From Aeromicrobium endophyticum (GTDB lineage Bacteria; Actinomycetota; Actinomycetes; Propionibacteriales; Nocardioidaceae), in the NCBI RefSeq assembly GCF_003586285.1, contig NZ_QUBR01000002.1, positions 62,001 through 126,000 of the forward strand: a stretch of 64,000 nt of DNA, read 5' to 3'. Position numbers and translations under genes: made by a program. Below the pieces are notes generated by a model. It was not told the origin of the DNA, made no database searches, and saw nothing but the letters and a program-made list of their open reading frames with translations. Position 1 is the first letter of the stretch. Every line of letters begins with the position of its first letter. Below are positions 1 to 7,969 of this stretch, one piece after another.

Positions 1-797
1 CCGACCCAGGTCACGAGATCCCGTTCCCGATCGTGAACGAGGGCACGCGCGACCGTCAGCTGACGGGCGACGACCTCGACATCGAGTCGGTGCAGCGCGG
101 CCGCGACGGCATCTTCTGGATCGGCGACGAGTTCGGTCCGTTCATCGTGCACGTCGACGCGAAGGGGCGCGTGCTGTCCGCGCCGGTGGCCTCACCACTC
201 GGCAGGTCGCCGCAGAACCCGCAGCTGGGCGGCGAGCAGCCCCGCACCCAGCAGAGCGGCGGGTTCGAGGCGATGGCGCAGTCACCCGACCGGCGCTACC
301 TCTACCCGGTGCTCGAGAAGGCCGTCGTCGGTGACGCCGACGCGCGCCGGCGTGTCGTCCGCGAGTTCGACACCCGTGCGAACCGCTACACGTCCCGGTC
401 GTGGGACTACCGGGTCGACGCCGACGCGAACCTCGTCGCCGACGCCCAGATCACGACGGGAGGCCGGCTGCTGGTGCTCGAGCGCGACGACCTCGACGGC
501 CCCAAGGCCGTGACGAAGAAGGTGTACGAGGTGAGGCTCGGCGCGGGAGCGTCGTCCGTGCGCAAGAAGCTCGTCGTCGACCTGCTCTCGATCTCGGACG
601 ACAAGGGCCTCAGCGAGGGCGGGGGCTGGGGGACAGGCCGTCGGTTCTCGTTCGGGTTCCAGTCGGTCGAGACGCTCGTGCCGTTGTCGGGCGGCCGCTT
701 GCTGATCGCCAACGACAACAACTACCCGGGCAACTCGGCGCGGCGGCCCGGCACGCCCGACGACACCGAGCTGATCGTGATCGACCCGCGCACCTAG
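1..797 (+). CDS. Esterase-like activity of phytase family protein (5' truncated by window edge)
   Basis: The reading frame is open from base 3, so the start lies left of the window and only the C-terminal part is seen. The visible protein contains RDGIFWIGDEFGPF, then GGFEAMAQSPDRRYLYPVLE, and ends with ANDNNYPG and a DDTELIVID terminus. This order (WIGDEFGPF, GFEGMA-type motif, NDNN near the end) is typical of the phytase-like esterase domain found in secreted actinobacterial proteins, probably a beta-propeller-like fold. A signal peptide would be expected upstream but is not visible. The substrate is unknown; the family name does not prove phytase activity. The gene ends about 75 bases before the TPP riboswitch and looks unrelated to the thiamine operon. 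Confidence 0.8.
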   Translation, partial: DPGHEIPFPIVNEGTRDRQLTGDDLDIESVQRGRDGIFWIGDEFGPFIVHVDAKGRVLSAPVASPLGRSPQNPQLGGEQPRTQQSGGFEAMAQSPDRRYLYPVLEKAVVGDADARRRVVREFDTRANRYTSRSWDYRVDADANLVADAQITTGGRLLVLERDDLDGPKAVTKKVYEVRLGAGASSVRKKLVVDLLSISDDKGLSEGGGWGTGRRFSFGFQSVETLVPLSGGRLLIANDNNYPGNSARRPGTPDDTELIVIDPRT

Positions 798-872
798 TCG
801 CCACCTCGCCACCTCGCCTTCGCGTGCGTGAGGGCCCGCAGCGGGCGACGGAGCGTATGTGTATCGTCGGCG

Positions 873-955
873 TCACACGGCCGGGGTGCCCCACGAGGGG
901 CTGAGATGAGACCCGACGAACCTGATCCGGTTAGCACCGGCGCTAGGGAGCCTGT
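873..955 (+). promoter_or_regulatory. TPP riboswitch (THI element) upstream of thiM
   Basis: The conserved THI-box core is readable: GGGGTGCC, then GGGCTGAGATGAG, then ACC, then GAACCTGATCCGGTTAG and CACCGGCG followed by AGGGAG. These are the pyrimidine-sensing CUGAGA loop and the pyrophosphate-sensing arm of the TPP aptamer. The 3' end (AGGGAG, 945-950) is also the only Shine-Dalgarno candidate for the thiM ATG at 957, so ligand binding probably controls translation by hiding the ribosome site. No U-rich terminator lies between aptamer and start codon. Exact aptamer ends are approximate. Confidence 0.95.
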
Positions 956-956
956 C

Positions 957-1760
957 ATGAGCAGCACTGTCACGTCCGCGACCCCATCGATCGTCGCGGC
1001 GGTCCGCGCGCAGTCGCCGTTGGTGCAGTACCTGACCAACTTCGTCTCGATGGACGTCGCCGCCAACGTCCTCAACGCGGTCGGCGCGTCACCGGCGATG
1101 GTGCACGACCCGCACGAGTCGGGCGAGTTCGCCCGCCTCGCGTCCGCGGTCGGCGTCAACATCGGCACGCCGTCACCGCCTTGGGTGGAGGGGATGATCG
1201 AGGCGGCCCGTGCCGCGCACGAGGTCGGCACACCGTGGGTGCTCGACCCGGTGGCCGTCGGCGCCACGTCCTACCGCCGCCGGATCGTGGCGCAGCTGCT
1301 CGAGCACCGGCCCACCGTCGTGCGCGGCAACGCCAGCGAGATCCTCGCGATCGCTACCTCGCAGGCGGGCGGCCGCGGCGTCGACAGCGATGCCTCCTCG
1401 TCGGACGCCGTCGAGGCAGCACGGGAGCTGGCCCGCGACCTGCAGGCCGTCGTCGTGGTCACGGGGGTCGAGGACGTCGTGACGGACGGTGCGCGCACCG
1501 CGATCGTGCACGGCGGCCACCCGTGGATGCCGATGGTCACCGCGCTCGGGTGCTCGGCCACGGCACTCGTCGCCGCGTGCTGCGCCGTCGAGGAGGACGC
1601 CGTCGAGGCAGCGGTCGCGGCGATGGTGATGCTGTCGGTCGCGGGCGAGCGCGCCGGCGCGCGAGCGGCAGGTCCCGGCTCGTTCCGGGTCGCGCTGCTC
1701 GACGAGCTGGCGGCACTCGACGACGTCCGCGTGGCCTCGGCCCGGGTCGACCGGTCGTGA
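957..1760 (+). CDS. thiM: Hydroxyethylthiazole kinase ThiM
   Basis: Phosphorylates 4-methyl-5-(2-hydroxyethyl)thiazole for thiamine salvage. The 267-residue protein has the family features: PLVQYLTNFVSMDVAANVLN near the N-terminus, LDPVAVGAT around residue 96, RGNASEI at about 123-129, and TALGCSATAL with the conserved catalytic Cys at residue 199. The ATG at 957 was chosen because it follows the riboswitch and its embedded AGGGAG; the frame is open further upstream but that part is the riboswitch. The stop codon overlaps the GTG of thiE (GTGA), so the two are probably translationally coupled. It is the first gene of the TPP-controlled thiM-thiE-thiD-tenA operon. Confidence 0.95.
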   Translation: MSSTVTSATPSIVAAVRAQSPLVQYLTNFVSMDVAANVLNAVGASPAMVHDPHESGEFARLASAVGVNIGTPSPPWVEGMIEAARAAHEVGTPWVLDPVAVGATSYRRRIVAQLLEHRPTVVRGNASEILAIATSQAGGRGVDSDASSSDAVEAARELARDLQAVVVVTGVEDVVTDGARTAIVHGGHPWMPMVTALGCSATALVAACCAVEEDAVEAAVAAMVMLSVAGERAGARAAGPGSFRVALLDELAALDDVRVASARVDRS

Positions 1761-2398
1761 CCGCCGACCTGCGGCTCTACCTGGTCACCGACCCCGGCAC
1801 CGATGGGCTCGACGACGTGGTGGCCGCGGCCGTCGCCGGGGGAGTGACCTGCGTGCAGGTGCGCGACAAGCACGCCACGACGCAGGCCCTGGCCGACCGC
1901 GCCGGTGCGCTGAGGACGCTGCTGCCCCCCGGGGTGGCCGTGATCGTCGACGACGACGTCGAGGCGGCACGGTCCGCCGACGGCCTGCACGTCGGCGCGG
2001 ACGACGTCGCGCCCAGCGTCGCCCGGGCGGCACTGGGCCCGGGCGCCGTGATCGGCTGGTCGATCAACCACCTCGACCAGCTGGGCGACGACACGCAGCT
2101 GGCGGCGTGCGACTACGTCGCGGTGAGCCCCGTGTGGGCCACGGCCACCAAGCCCGACGCGAGCGCGCCGTTCGGGCTGCCGGGCGTGCGGGCCGTGGCC
2201 GACCGGCTCGCGGGGCGGCTCCCGCTGGTGGCGATCGGGGGCATCGACCGCGACCGGGCGGCCGACGTGATCCGTGCGGGAGCCGGAGGGGTGGCCGTGG
2301 TCAGCGCGATCTGCGCGGCACCCGATCCGCGAGCCGCGGCCGAGCACCTGCGCCGCGTGGTCGACGCTGCGCTCGGCGAGACGGTGGTGCCGCGATGA
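1757..2398 (+). CDS. thiE: Thiamine-phosphate synthase ThiE
   Basis: Couples HMP-pyrophosphate and thiazole phosphate to thiamine phosphate. The 213-residue TIM-barrel protein shows RLYLVTDP at the start, GVTCVQVRDK (phosphate/Mg site), GLHVGADD, GWSINH, YVAVSPVWATATKPDA and the C-terminal phosphate loop AIGGID. The GTG start overlaps the thiM stop. The next gene thiD overlaps its stop (ATGA). Order and length are normal for a salvage operon. Confidence 0.94.
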   Translation: MTADLRLYLVTDPGTDGLDDVVAAAVAGGVTCVQVRDKHATTQALADRAGALRTLLPPGVAVIVDDDVEAARSADGLHVGADDVAPSVARAALGPGAVIGWSINHLDQLGDDTQLAACDYVAVSPVWATATKPDASAPFGLPGVRAVADRLAGRLPLVAIGGIDRDRAADVIRAGAGGVAVVSAICAAPDPRAAAEHLRRVVDAALGETVVPR

Positions 2399-3192
2399 GC
2401 CGCACCGGGGTGATGCTGAGCATCGCCGGGTCCGACCCGTCCGGGGGTGCCGGCATCCAGGCCGATCTCAAGACCGCTGCAGCGCTGGGCGTGTACGGCG
2501 CCACCGTCGTCACGGCGCTGACGGCGCAGAACACGCTGGGCGTGACGGGCGTGCACGCCGTGCCCGCGCAGTTCGTCGCGGAGCAGTACGAGGCCGTCGT
2601 GACGGATCTCGACGTGCGCGCGGTCAAGATCGGCATGCTGGGCTCGGTCGAGGTCGTGCGGACCGTGGCGGCGATGCTGCGCGAGCATCCCGTGCCGGTG
2701 GTCGTGCTCGACCCCGTGATGGTCGCGACGTCCGGCGACCGTCTCGTCCCGGAGGAGGCCGCCGCCGCGATCCGCGATCTGCTGGTGCCGCTGGCGTCCC
2801 TCGTGACGCCCAACGTGCCCGAGGCCGAGGTGCTGACGGGGCTCGGCATCGGTTCGGCGGACGACCTCGAGCACGCCGGGCGAGCCCTGCTCGCGCTCGG
2901 ACCCGGCGCGGTGCTGGCCAAGGGCGGGCACCTCGACGGAGACCGCTGCATCGACGTGCTCGTCACCGCCGACGGTGCCGTCCGGCTCGAGTCGCCGCGC
3001 GTGCACACGCCGCACACCCACGGCACGGGCTGCACGCTGTCGTCGGCGATCGCCTCGTACGTGGTGCGGGGACATGACCTGCCGGACGCCGTGACGTCGG
3101 CCAAGGACTACCTGAGCCGGGCCCTGCTCGCTGGGGCGTCGCTCGAGCTGGGGCAGGGCAGCGGGCCTGTCGACCACCGGGTGCGCGGATGA
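2395..3192 (+). CDS. thiD: Hydroxymethylpyrimidine/phosphomethylpyrimidine kinase ThiD
   Basis: Performs the two phosphorylations of the HMP moiety to HMP-PP. The 265-residue ribokinase-like protein begins with SIAGSDPSGGAGIQADLKT, has DPVMVATSGD near the middle and the anion-hole motif THGTGCTLSSAIAS near the C-terminus. The ATG at 2395 overlaps the thiE stop; the frame is open further upstream but that section is antiparallel-frame noise within thiE. No thiC or thiG is seen here, so the operon is a salvage module, not the full de novo pathway. Confidence 0.94.
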   Translation: MSRTGVMLSIAGSDPSGGAGIQADLKTAAALGVYGATVVTALTAQNTLGVTGVHAVPAQFVAEQYEAVVTDLDVRAVKIGMLGSVEVVRTVAAMLREHPVPVVVLDPVMVATSGDRLVPEEAAAAIRDLLVPLASLVTPNVPEAEVLTGLGIGSADDLEHAGRALLALGPGAVLAKGGHLDGDRCIDVLVTADGAVRLESPRVHTPHTHGTGCTLSSAIASYVVRGHDLPDAVTSAKDYLSRALLAGASLELGQGSGPVDHRVRG

Positions 3193-3845
3193 CCGCCGTC
3201 TCGCAGGAGTGCTGGCAGTCGGTCGACGACTGGTTCGAGGCGATCTGCCGCCACGAGTTCGTCGCCGGGCTGGTGGACGGCTCGCTGCCCGAGGACGTCT
3301 TCGTCCGGTACCTGGTCGACGACGCGCACTACCTCGATCGCTACGCGAGGGTGCTGTCGGCGCTGGCGTGCCGGGCGCCCGACGTGGCCGGCACCGAGCT
3401 GCTGGCGGGATCGGCCGTCGGGGCGGTCGCCGCGGAGCGCGAGCTGCACCGGGCCTACCTGGCGCCGCGTGGCCTCGACCCCGACACCGCGACCGTGCCC
3501 GAGGCGTCGCCGACGTGCGTGGCCTACACCGGCTCGCTGGAGGCGGCGGCGCACACGGCGCCGTTCGACGTCGCCCTGGCAGCAGTTCTGCCGTGCTTCC
3601 GGGTGTACGCCGAGGTCGGTCGGCACGTGCTGGCGCGCCGCGCGCCGGGCGACCACCCGTACGGGGCGTGGATCGACACCTACGCCGCTCCGGAGTTCGA
3701 CGAAGCGGTCGGACGGGCCGAGGCCTACCTCGATGTCGTCGCGACCGACCGCGTCGGGGTGCTGGCCGCGTACCGCCGCTCGACCCGCTTCGAGTGGATG
3801 TTCTGGGACAGCGCCTGGCGGGCCGAGACCTGGCCCGCCCCCTGA
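3189..3845 (+). CDS. tenA: TenA family aminopyrimidine aminohydrolase / thiaminase II
   Basis: TenA proteins hydrolyse aminopyrimidine breakdown products of thiamine (or thiamine itself) to feed HMP back to ThiD. The 218-residue all-helical protein keeps the LPCFRVY motif, with the catalytic-type Cys at residue 136, and a conserved acidic patch (YLVDDAHYLDRYARVL) in the N-terminal half. It overlaps thiD by ATGA, so it is the fourth gene under the TPP riboswitch. Downstream begins the first array of a 22-bp intergenic repeat. Whether it acts on base-degraded thiamine or thiamine cannot be told from sequence. Confidence 0.88.
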   Translation: MTAVSQECWQSVDDWFEAICRHEFVAGLVDGSLPEDVFVRYLVDDAHYLDRYARVLSALACRAPDVAGTELLAGSAVGAVAAERELHRAYLAPRGLDPDTATVPEASPTCVAYTGSLEAAAHTAPFDVALAAVLPCFRVYAEVGRHVLARRAPGDHPYGAWIDTYAAPEFDEAVGRAEAYLDVVATDRVGVLAAYRRSTRFEWMFWDSAWRAETWPAP

Positions 3846-3846
3846 C

Positions 3847-3912
3847 GGAACCCGCGCGTCGGCGGTGCGGAACCCGCGCGCCAGCGGTGCGGAACCCGCG
3901 CGTCGGCGGGAG
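3847..3912. repeat. Tandem 22-bp intergenic repeat, array A (3 units)
   Basis: Three head-to-tail units at 3847-3868, 3869-3890 and 3891-3912 with core GGAACCCGCGCGTCGGCG plus four variable bases; the middle unit carries CCAGCG instead of TCGGCG. The same unit occurs in the same orientation at 13698-13763 and inverted at 43031-43118. All three arrays follow the 3' end of a gene. No coding potential is evident. Confidence 0.85.
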
Positions 3913-3959
3913 GGGCGTAACACGGGGACACAGGCACTTCACGGGCCTTTGTTCCGGGC

Positions 3960-3975
3960 GTGACCAGACCGAAAC
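3960..3975 (+). promoter_or_regulatory. Candidate GlnR box upstream of the Nit1C operon
   Basis: GTGAC, six bases (CAGACC), then GAAAC: an exact match to the actinobacterial GlnR half-site pair gTnAC-n6-GaAAC. It ends 22 bases before the ATG of the first Nit1C gene. A weaker GTAAC occurs at 3917-3921 without a good partner. A related GTGAC-n6-GCAAC sequence lies before amtB. Assignment to GlnR is by motif only; no glnR gene is in the window. Confidence 0.5.
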
Positions 3976-3997
3976 ACGCGGGGCGCTGACTTGATGC

Positions 3998-4822
3998 ATG
4001 ACCCAGCGAGTGTTCGACAGCCACCGCCACATCGGCGCGCTGCCGGAGCACGCGTTCTACGGCGGACCGGCCATCCGCGCCGACGTCACCGCCAAGGAGA
4101 CCGTCGAGGGCTTCTTCGCCGATCTCGACCGTGAGGGCACCGAGCGGGCCCTCGTGCTGCCCAACTACGGCGTGCCGGTGCCCGACGCGGCGTTCGACCT
4201 CAATCCGCTGGCCGTCGAGGCGGCGCAGAAGGACGACCGCGTGAGCTGCGGCCTCTGGGTCTCGCCCAAGGCCTCGGACGCCGCCCGCAACGACGAGGCG
4301 CTCAGGCTCGTCGGCGAGTCCGGCGTCAAGGCGCTCAAGACGAGCTTCCTGCTCGGCGGGCACCCCGCCGATCCCGACTGCGCCGACGAGATCGACAAGA
4401 TCTTCACGACCGCCGCGCAGCACGACCTCGTCGTCCACGTGCACACGTCGCCGGGCGCCGCCTCCGACATCGACCAGGTCGGCACGCTCGTCGAGAAGTA
4501 CGGCGACGACACCAAGATCCACCTCGTCCACCTGGGCGGCGGCATGAGCGGGCACATGAAGCTCATCGGCGGCCGGCTGTTCGACTGGATCGAGGCCGGC
4601 AAGCAGGTCTACACCGACACCAGCTGGACGATCGGCTTCGCACCTGTGTGGCTGGTGCAGGAGATCGAGAAGCGCGGGATCGGGCACGACCGCATCCTGT
4701 TCGCGACCGACTGCCCTTGGGGCGACTTCGAGGGCGAGCACGCGCGCCTGTCGGCCGTCGCCAAGGACCCCGAGCTCGCGGAGGCCTTCTTCCGCGGCAA
4801 CTTCACCGCTCTGTACGGCTGA
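3998..4822 (+). CDS. Amidohydrolase-family protein (first gene of Nit1C operon)
   Basis: A 274-residue TIM-barrel amidohydrolase of the ACMSD/amidohydrolase-2 type. Metal-binding candidates are the HxH pair at residues 9 and 11 (FDSHRHIG), VVHVHTSPG and IHLVHLGGG in the middle, and FATDCPWGD near the C-terminus with the catalytic-type Asp. It probably hydrolyses or decarboxylates a small carboxylated or amide substrate; the substrate is unknown. It starts the co-directional gene run that continues to 13691 and lies 66 bases before the MSMEG_0572-type gene. Such amidohydrolases are not part of the minimal Nit1C set (nitB-H), so this is an accessory step. Confidence 0.82.
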   Translation: MTQRVFDSHRHIGALPEHAFYGGPAIRADVTAKETVEGFFADLDREGTERALVLPNYGVPVPDAAFDLNPLAVEAAQKDDRVSCGLWVSPKASDAARNDEALRLVGESGVKALKTSFLLGGHPADPDCADEIDKIFTTAAQHDLVVHVHTSPGAASDIDQVGTLVEKYGDDTKIHLVHLGGGMSGHMKLIGGRLFDWIEAGKQVYTDTSWTIGFAPVWLVQEIEKRGIGHDRILFATDCPWGDFEGEHARLSAVAKDPELAEAFFRGNFTALYG

Positions 4823-4887
4823 CCCCCCATTCCCTGGCCCGCCACGGTCAGTGCACGACCCACCTCACGACCCCCACAGGAGAACTG

Positions 4888-5412
4888 ATGACCGAGATCG
4901 ACGACCAGATCGCCGCCAACATCGAGGCCTCGCTCGCCGAGATCCAGCACCCCTCGCTGCCCCAGGGCACCAACCTGTACGGCTCGACCAAGATCTTCCC
5001 CGACTACCAGGCCGAGGAGGGACAGTCGTACTTCACCTTGATCCACGGCATCCCGCACGAGTCGTCGGTCAGCTTCGTGGCGATCCTGCAGGCCACGCGG
5101 GCGCTGCGCAAGGGCTTCGAGACGGCGATCTACTTCTATGGACCCGGCACGCTGGCCTGCTCGGCCAACCGCGGCTTCCCGACGACGGGCGACGCCGGCT
5201 TCCCGGGCGAGCTCAACATGAACGCCTCGCTCGAGACGTACATCGCCGAGGGCGGGACGGTCTACTGCTGCCGCTTCGGCCTGGCGCTGCACGGCATCCG
5301 CGAGGAGGACCTGATCGAGGGCGTCATCCCCGCCCACCCGCTCGACGTGCAGGACGCGATCATCCACTACGCCCGCAAGGGCGCGATCATCAACTCCGTC
5401 TACAACCTCTGA
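4888..5412 (+). CDS. nitB: MSMEG_0572/Sll0783 family nitrogen starvation response protein (NitB)
   Basis: A 174-residue protein of a family known only from Nit1C clusters (Synechocystis sll0783, Mycobacterium smegmatis MSMEG_0572). Recognisable blocks are LYGSTKIFPDYQ, FTLIHGIPHESSVSF, ETAIYFYGPGTLACSANRG and the conserved end GAIINSVYNL. The biochemical function is not known. The ATG at 4888 is preceded by CAGGAGA. The stop is two bases from the ATG of the radical SAM gene. In cyanobacteria this gene responds to nitrogen starvation; here the upstream GlnR-like box suggests similar control (inference). Confidence 0.88.
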   Translation: MTEIDDQIAANIEASLAEIQHPSLPQGTNLYGSTKIFPDYQAEEGQSYFTLIHGIPHESSVSFVAILQATRALRKGFETAIYFYGPGTLACSANRGFPTTGDAGFPGELNMNASLETYIAEGGTVYCCRFGLALHGIREEDLIEGVIPAHPLDVQDAIIHYARKGAIINSVYNL

Positions 5413-5414
5413 TC

Positions 5415-6506
5415 ATGAACGCGCCCAGCTGCGGTGGATCCACCGCCACCCGTACGAGCACCCGCGTGGACGTCGCGATCCAGGGCATCCGCCTGCTCGA
5501 TGCGCCGGTCAGCCGGCAGTCGGGCGCAGGACCCAGCGACGACGGCCACGTGCTGCTGGGGGGTGTCGGGACCGCGATCCCGATCAACCCCGACAGCCCG
5601 TTCACGATCAACCGGGGGCGCCTGCTCCTCGACGGGGCCGACACCGGCCTCGGCGTGGAGCCGGTGCGCCGTCCCCGCTTCTACGACCTGCGGACGGCCG
5701 ACGGCGTCTCGTACGAGAAGATCGCCCGGCTGCACTCGGCCGACGTCCTCGCGACGACCGTCGTGCAGACGTGCGTCCGCTACGACGAGGCTGAGCGGTG
5801 CCGGTTCTGCGCGATCGAGAAGTCGCTCGAGGCCGGATCGACGATCGCGGTCAAGACCCCCGCGCAGGTCGCCGAGGTCGCGAGGGCGGCGCACGAGCTG
5901 GACGGCATCACGCAGATGGTCATGACGACCGGCACGTCCAACGGGCGAGACCGCGGTGCGACGCACCTGGCGCGCTGCGTGCGCGCGGTGCGTGAGGTGC
6001 TGCCGGACCTCGCGATCCAGGTGCAGTGCGAGCCGCCGGCCGACCTGCGCACGATCACCGACCTCTTCGAGGCGGGTGCCCGGTCGATCGGCATCCACGT
6101 CGAGTCGATGGACGATGACGTGCGCCGGCGCTGGATGCCGGGCAAGTCGACGGTGCCGCTCGACGAGTACCGCGCCGCGTGGCGCGAGGCGGTGCGGGTC
6201 TTCGGTCACAACCAGGTCTCGACGTACCTGCTGGTCGGGCTCGGTGAGGACCCCGACGAGCTGGTCGACGCGGCGCACGAGCTCGTCGACATGGGCGTCT
6301 ACCCGTTCGTCGTGCCGTTCAGGCCGCTGGCCGGCACGCTCGCCACCGACGTCGACCAGGTGCCGCCTCCGCCCGCCGACGTGCTGCACGACGTCACGCG
6401 TCGGGTCGCCCGAGCACTGATGGACGCCGGCATGCACGGCTCCGACCAAGCGGCGGGCTGTGCGGCGTGCGGCGCCTGCAGCGTCCTGCAGAGCGAAGGT
6501 GCCTGA
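5415..6506 (+). CDS. nitD: MSMEG_0568 family radical SAM protein (NitD)
   Basis: A 363-residue radical SAM enzyme. The presumed [4Fe-4S] ligands are Cys120, Cys129 and Cys132 in TCVRYDEAERCRFC, which is CX8CX2C instead of the usual CX3CX2C. TTGTSNGRDRG may supply SAM-binding glycines and the C-terminal half looks like the end of a TIM barrel. The C-terminus carries CAACGAC (Cys349, 352, 355), a CxxCxxC group that could bind a second cluster. The reaction is unknown. It lies 2 bases after nitB and overlaps the next gene by one base (TGATG). The family is restricted to Nit1C-type clusters. Confidence 0.87.
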   Translation: MNAPSCGGSTATRTSTRVDVAIQGIRLLDAPVSRQSGAGPSDDGHVLLGGVGTAIPINPDSPFTINRGRLLLDGADTGLGVEPVRRPRFYDLRTADGVSYEKIARLHSADVLATTVVQTCVRYDEAERCRFCAIEKSLEAGSTIAVKTPAQVAEVARAAHELDGITQMVMTTGTSNGRDRGATHLARCVRAVREVLPDLAIQVQCEPPADLRTITDLFEAGARSIGIHVESMDDDVRRRWMPGKSTVPLDEYRAAWREAVRVFGHNQVSTYLLVGLGEDPDELVDAAHELVDMGVYPFVVPFRPLAGTLATDVDQVPPPPADVLHDVTRRVARALMDAGMHGSDQAAGCAACGACSVLQSEGA

Positions 6507-7969
6507 TGTCGATCGTCGACCTCGACCGAGGCATCCTGACCGGCGGCCGGCCGGCCCCGATCCCGGCGTTCGTGGTGTCGCAGGCCGACACCCGGGCCGA
6601 CCTCGCCGCGTACCGCGCGCTGCGACGCGAGGTGTTCGTCGCCGAGCAGGGCATCTTCGCCCGTGACGACGCCGACCGCGTCGACGACGATCCACGGACG
6701 GTCGTGCTGCTCGCACGCGCGGCGGACGGCACGCTGCTCGGCGGGGTGCGCATCGCCCCGGCGGTCGAGGGCCGTGACATCGGGTGGTGGTCGGGCAGCC
6801 GCCTGGCTGTCAGCGCGACCTCCCGCACCCACGCCGGCGTCGGGGGAGCGCTGGTGCGAGCCGCGTGCGCCCGCGCCGAGGCCGAGGGTGCGCTGCGCTT
6901 CGACGCCACGGTGCAGACGCAGAACGAGCCGTTGTTCGCCCGTCTCGGCTGGCGCACGCTCGGCGCCGTCGAGGTGCACGGACGTCCGCACGTCCACATG
7001 ATCTGGCCCATCGACCGCGTCGAGCGTCTCGCGCGGGCGACGAAGGCCGTCCTCGGGCCGCTGCTCGAGGGCTTCACGCGTCCCGACCCCCTGGACGGGA
7101 CGGGCGTGGGCGATCGCGCCCTCGGCGGGAGGGGCTTCGTCGGCGACGACGCCTCTCCCGTGCCGGGCTCCGACCTGCTGGCGGCGTGCGACGCGATCCT
7201 GCCGTCGATGGTCGAGCGCGATCCCGAGTGGGCGGGCTGGTGCGCCGTGCTGGTCAACCTCAACGACCTCTCGGCGATGGGTGCCTCGCCCGTCGGCCTG
7301 CTCGACGCCGTGGGCGCCCGCGACGCCTCCTTCGCGCGGCGGGTGTTCCGGGGGCTGCAGGACGCGTCGCGCGCCTGGGGCGTGCCGGTGCTGGGCGGGC
7401 ACACGCAGCTCGGCGTCCCGGCCTCGCTGAGCGTCACGGCCCTCGGGCGCACCGACCGGCCCGTCGCCGGAGGCGGTGGCAGCGCGGGGGAGTCGCTGCG
7501 CCTGACGGCCGACCTCGGCGGTCGGTGGCGCCCGGGCTACTCGGGCTCGCAGTGGGACTCCTCGTCGCACCGCAGCGCGGACGAGCTGCGCGCCCTGGCC
7601 GGTGTCGTGCCGGCGCTGCGCCCCACGGCGGCCAAGGACGTCAGCATGGCCGGTCTCATCGGCACCACCGGGATGCTGGCCGAGGCGAGCGGCTGCAAGG
7701 CCGTGCTCGACGTCGCGCGCGTCCCTGCCCCGGCCGGTGCCACCGCGGGCGACTGGCTGACCTGCTTCCCGGGGTTCGCGATGGTCTCGGCTGAGCGCGA
7801 ACCGGCCCGGGCACCGCTCCCGCCGTTCGTCGACAGCGCCGTCTGCGGTCGGCTGACGGACGGGCGGGGCGTCGACCTGCGCTGGCCCGACGGCGTCGTG
7901 ACCACCGCGGTCGCCGGCACCGTCACCGGACTTCCCACCACCACCACGACGACCAAGGACTGCGCATGA
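6506..7969 (+). CDS. Fused GNAT acetyltransferase - AIR synthase-related protein (NitE-NitF fusion, MSMEG_0567 type)
   Basis: A 487-residue two-domain protein. Residues about 25-175 are a GNAT domain (YRALRREVFVAEQGIF, then an acetyl-CoA loop near HAGVGGALVRAAC, then FDATVQTQNEPLFARLGW). Residues about 195-470 resemble AIR synthase/selenophosphate synthetase (GFVGDDASP, LVNLNDLSAMGASPVGLLDA, VPVLGGHTQLGVPASLSV, AAKDVSMAGLIGTTGML), a fold that uses ATP to activate an amide or carboxyl-type oxygen. In cyanobacteria the two parts are separate genes (sll0786, sll0787); mycobacterial homologues are fused, as here. Together they suggest N-acylation and ATP-dependent activation of the same intermediate (inference). 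The C-terminus ends in a Thr-rich tail and overlaps the nitrilase start. Confidence 0.85.
   Translation: MSIVDLDRGILTGGRPAPIPAFVVSQADTRADLAAYRALRREVFVAEQGIFARDDADRVDDDPRTVVLLARAADGTLLGGVRIAPAVEGRDIGWWSGSRLAVSATSRTHAGVGGALVRAACARAEAEGALRFDATVQTQNEPLFARLGWRTLGAVEVHGRPHVHMIWPIDRVERLARATKAVLGPLLEGFTRPDPLDGTGVGDRALGGRGFVGDDASPVPGSDLLAACDAILPSMVERDPEWAGWCAVLVNLNDLSAMGASPVGLLDAVGARDASFARRVFRGLQDASRAWGVPVLGGHTQLGVPASLSVTALGRTDRPVAGGGGSAGESLRLTADLGGRWRPGYSGSQWDSSSHRSADELRALAGVVPALRPTAAKDVSMAGLIGTTGMLAEASGCKAVLDVARVPAPAGATAGDWLTCFPGFAMVSAEREPARAPLPPFVDSAVCGRLTDGRGVDLRWPDGVVTTAVAGTVTGLPTTTTTTKDCA

Noticed and set aside
3847..3912. CRISPR-like array
   Set aside because: Units are directly adjacent 22-bp repeats without spacers, and there are no cas genes in the window.
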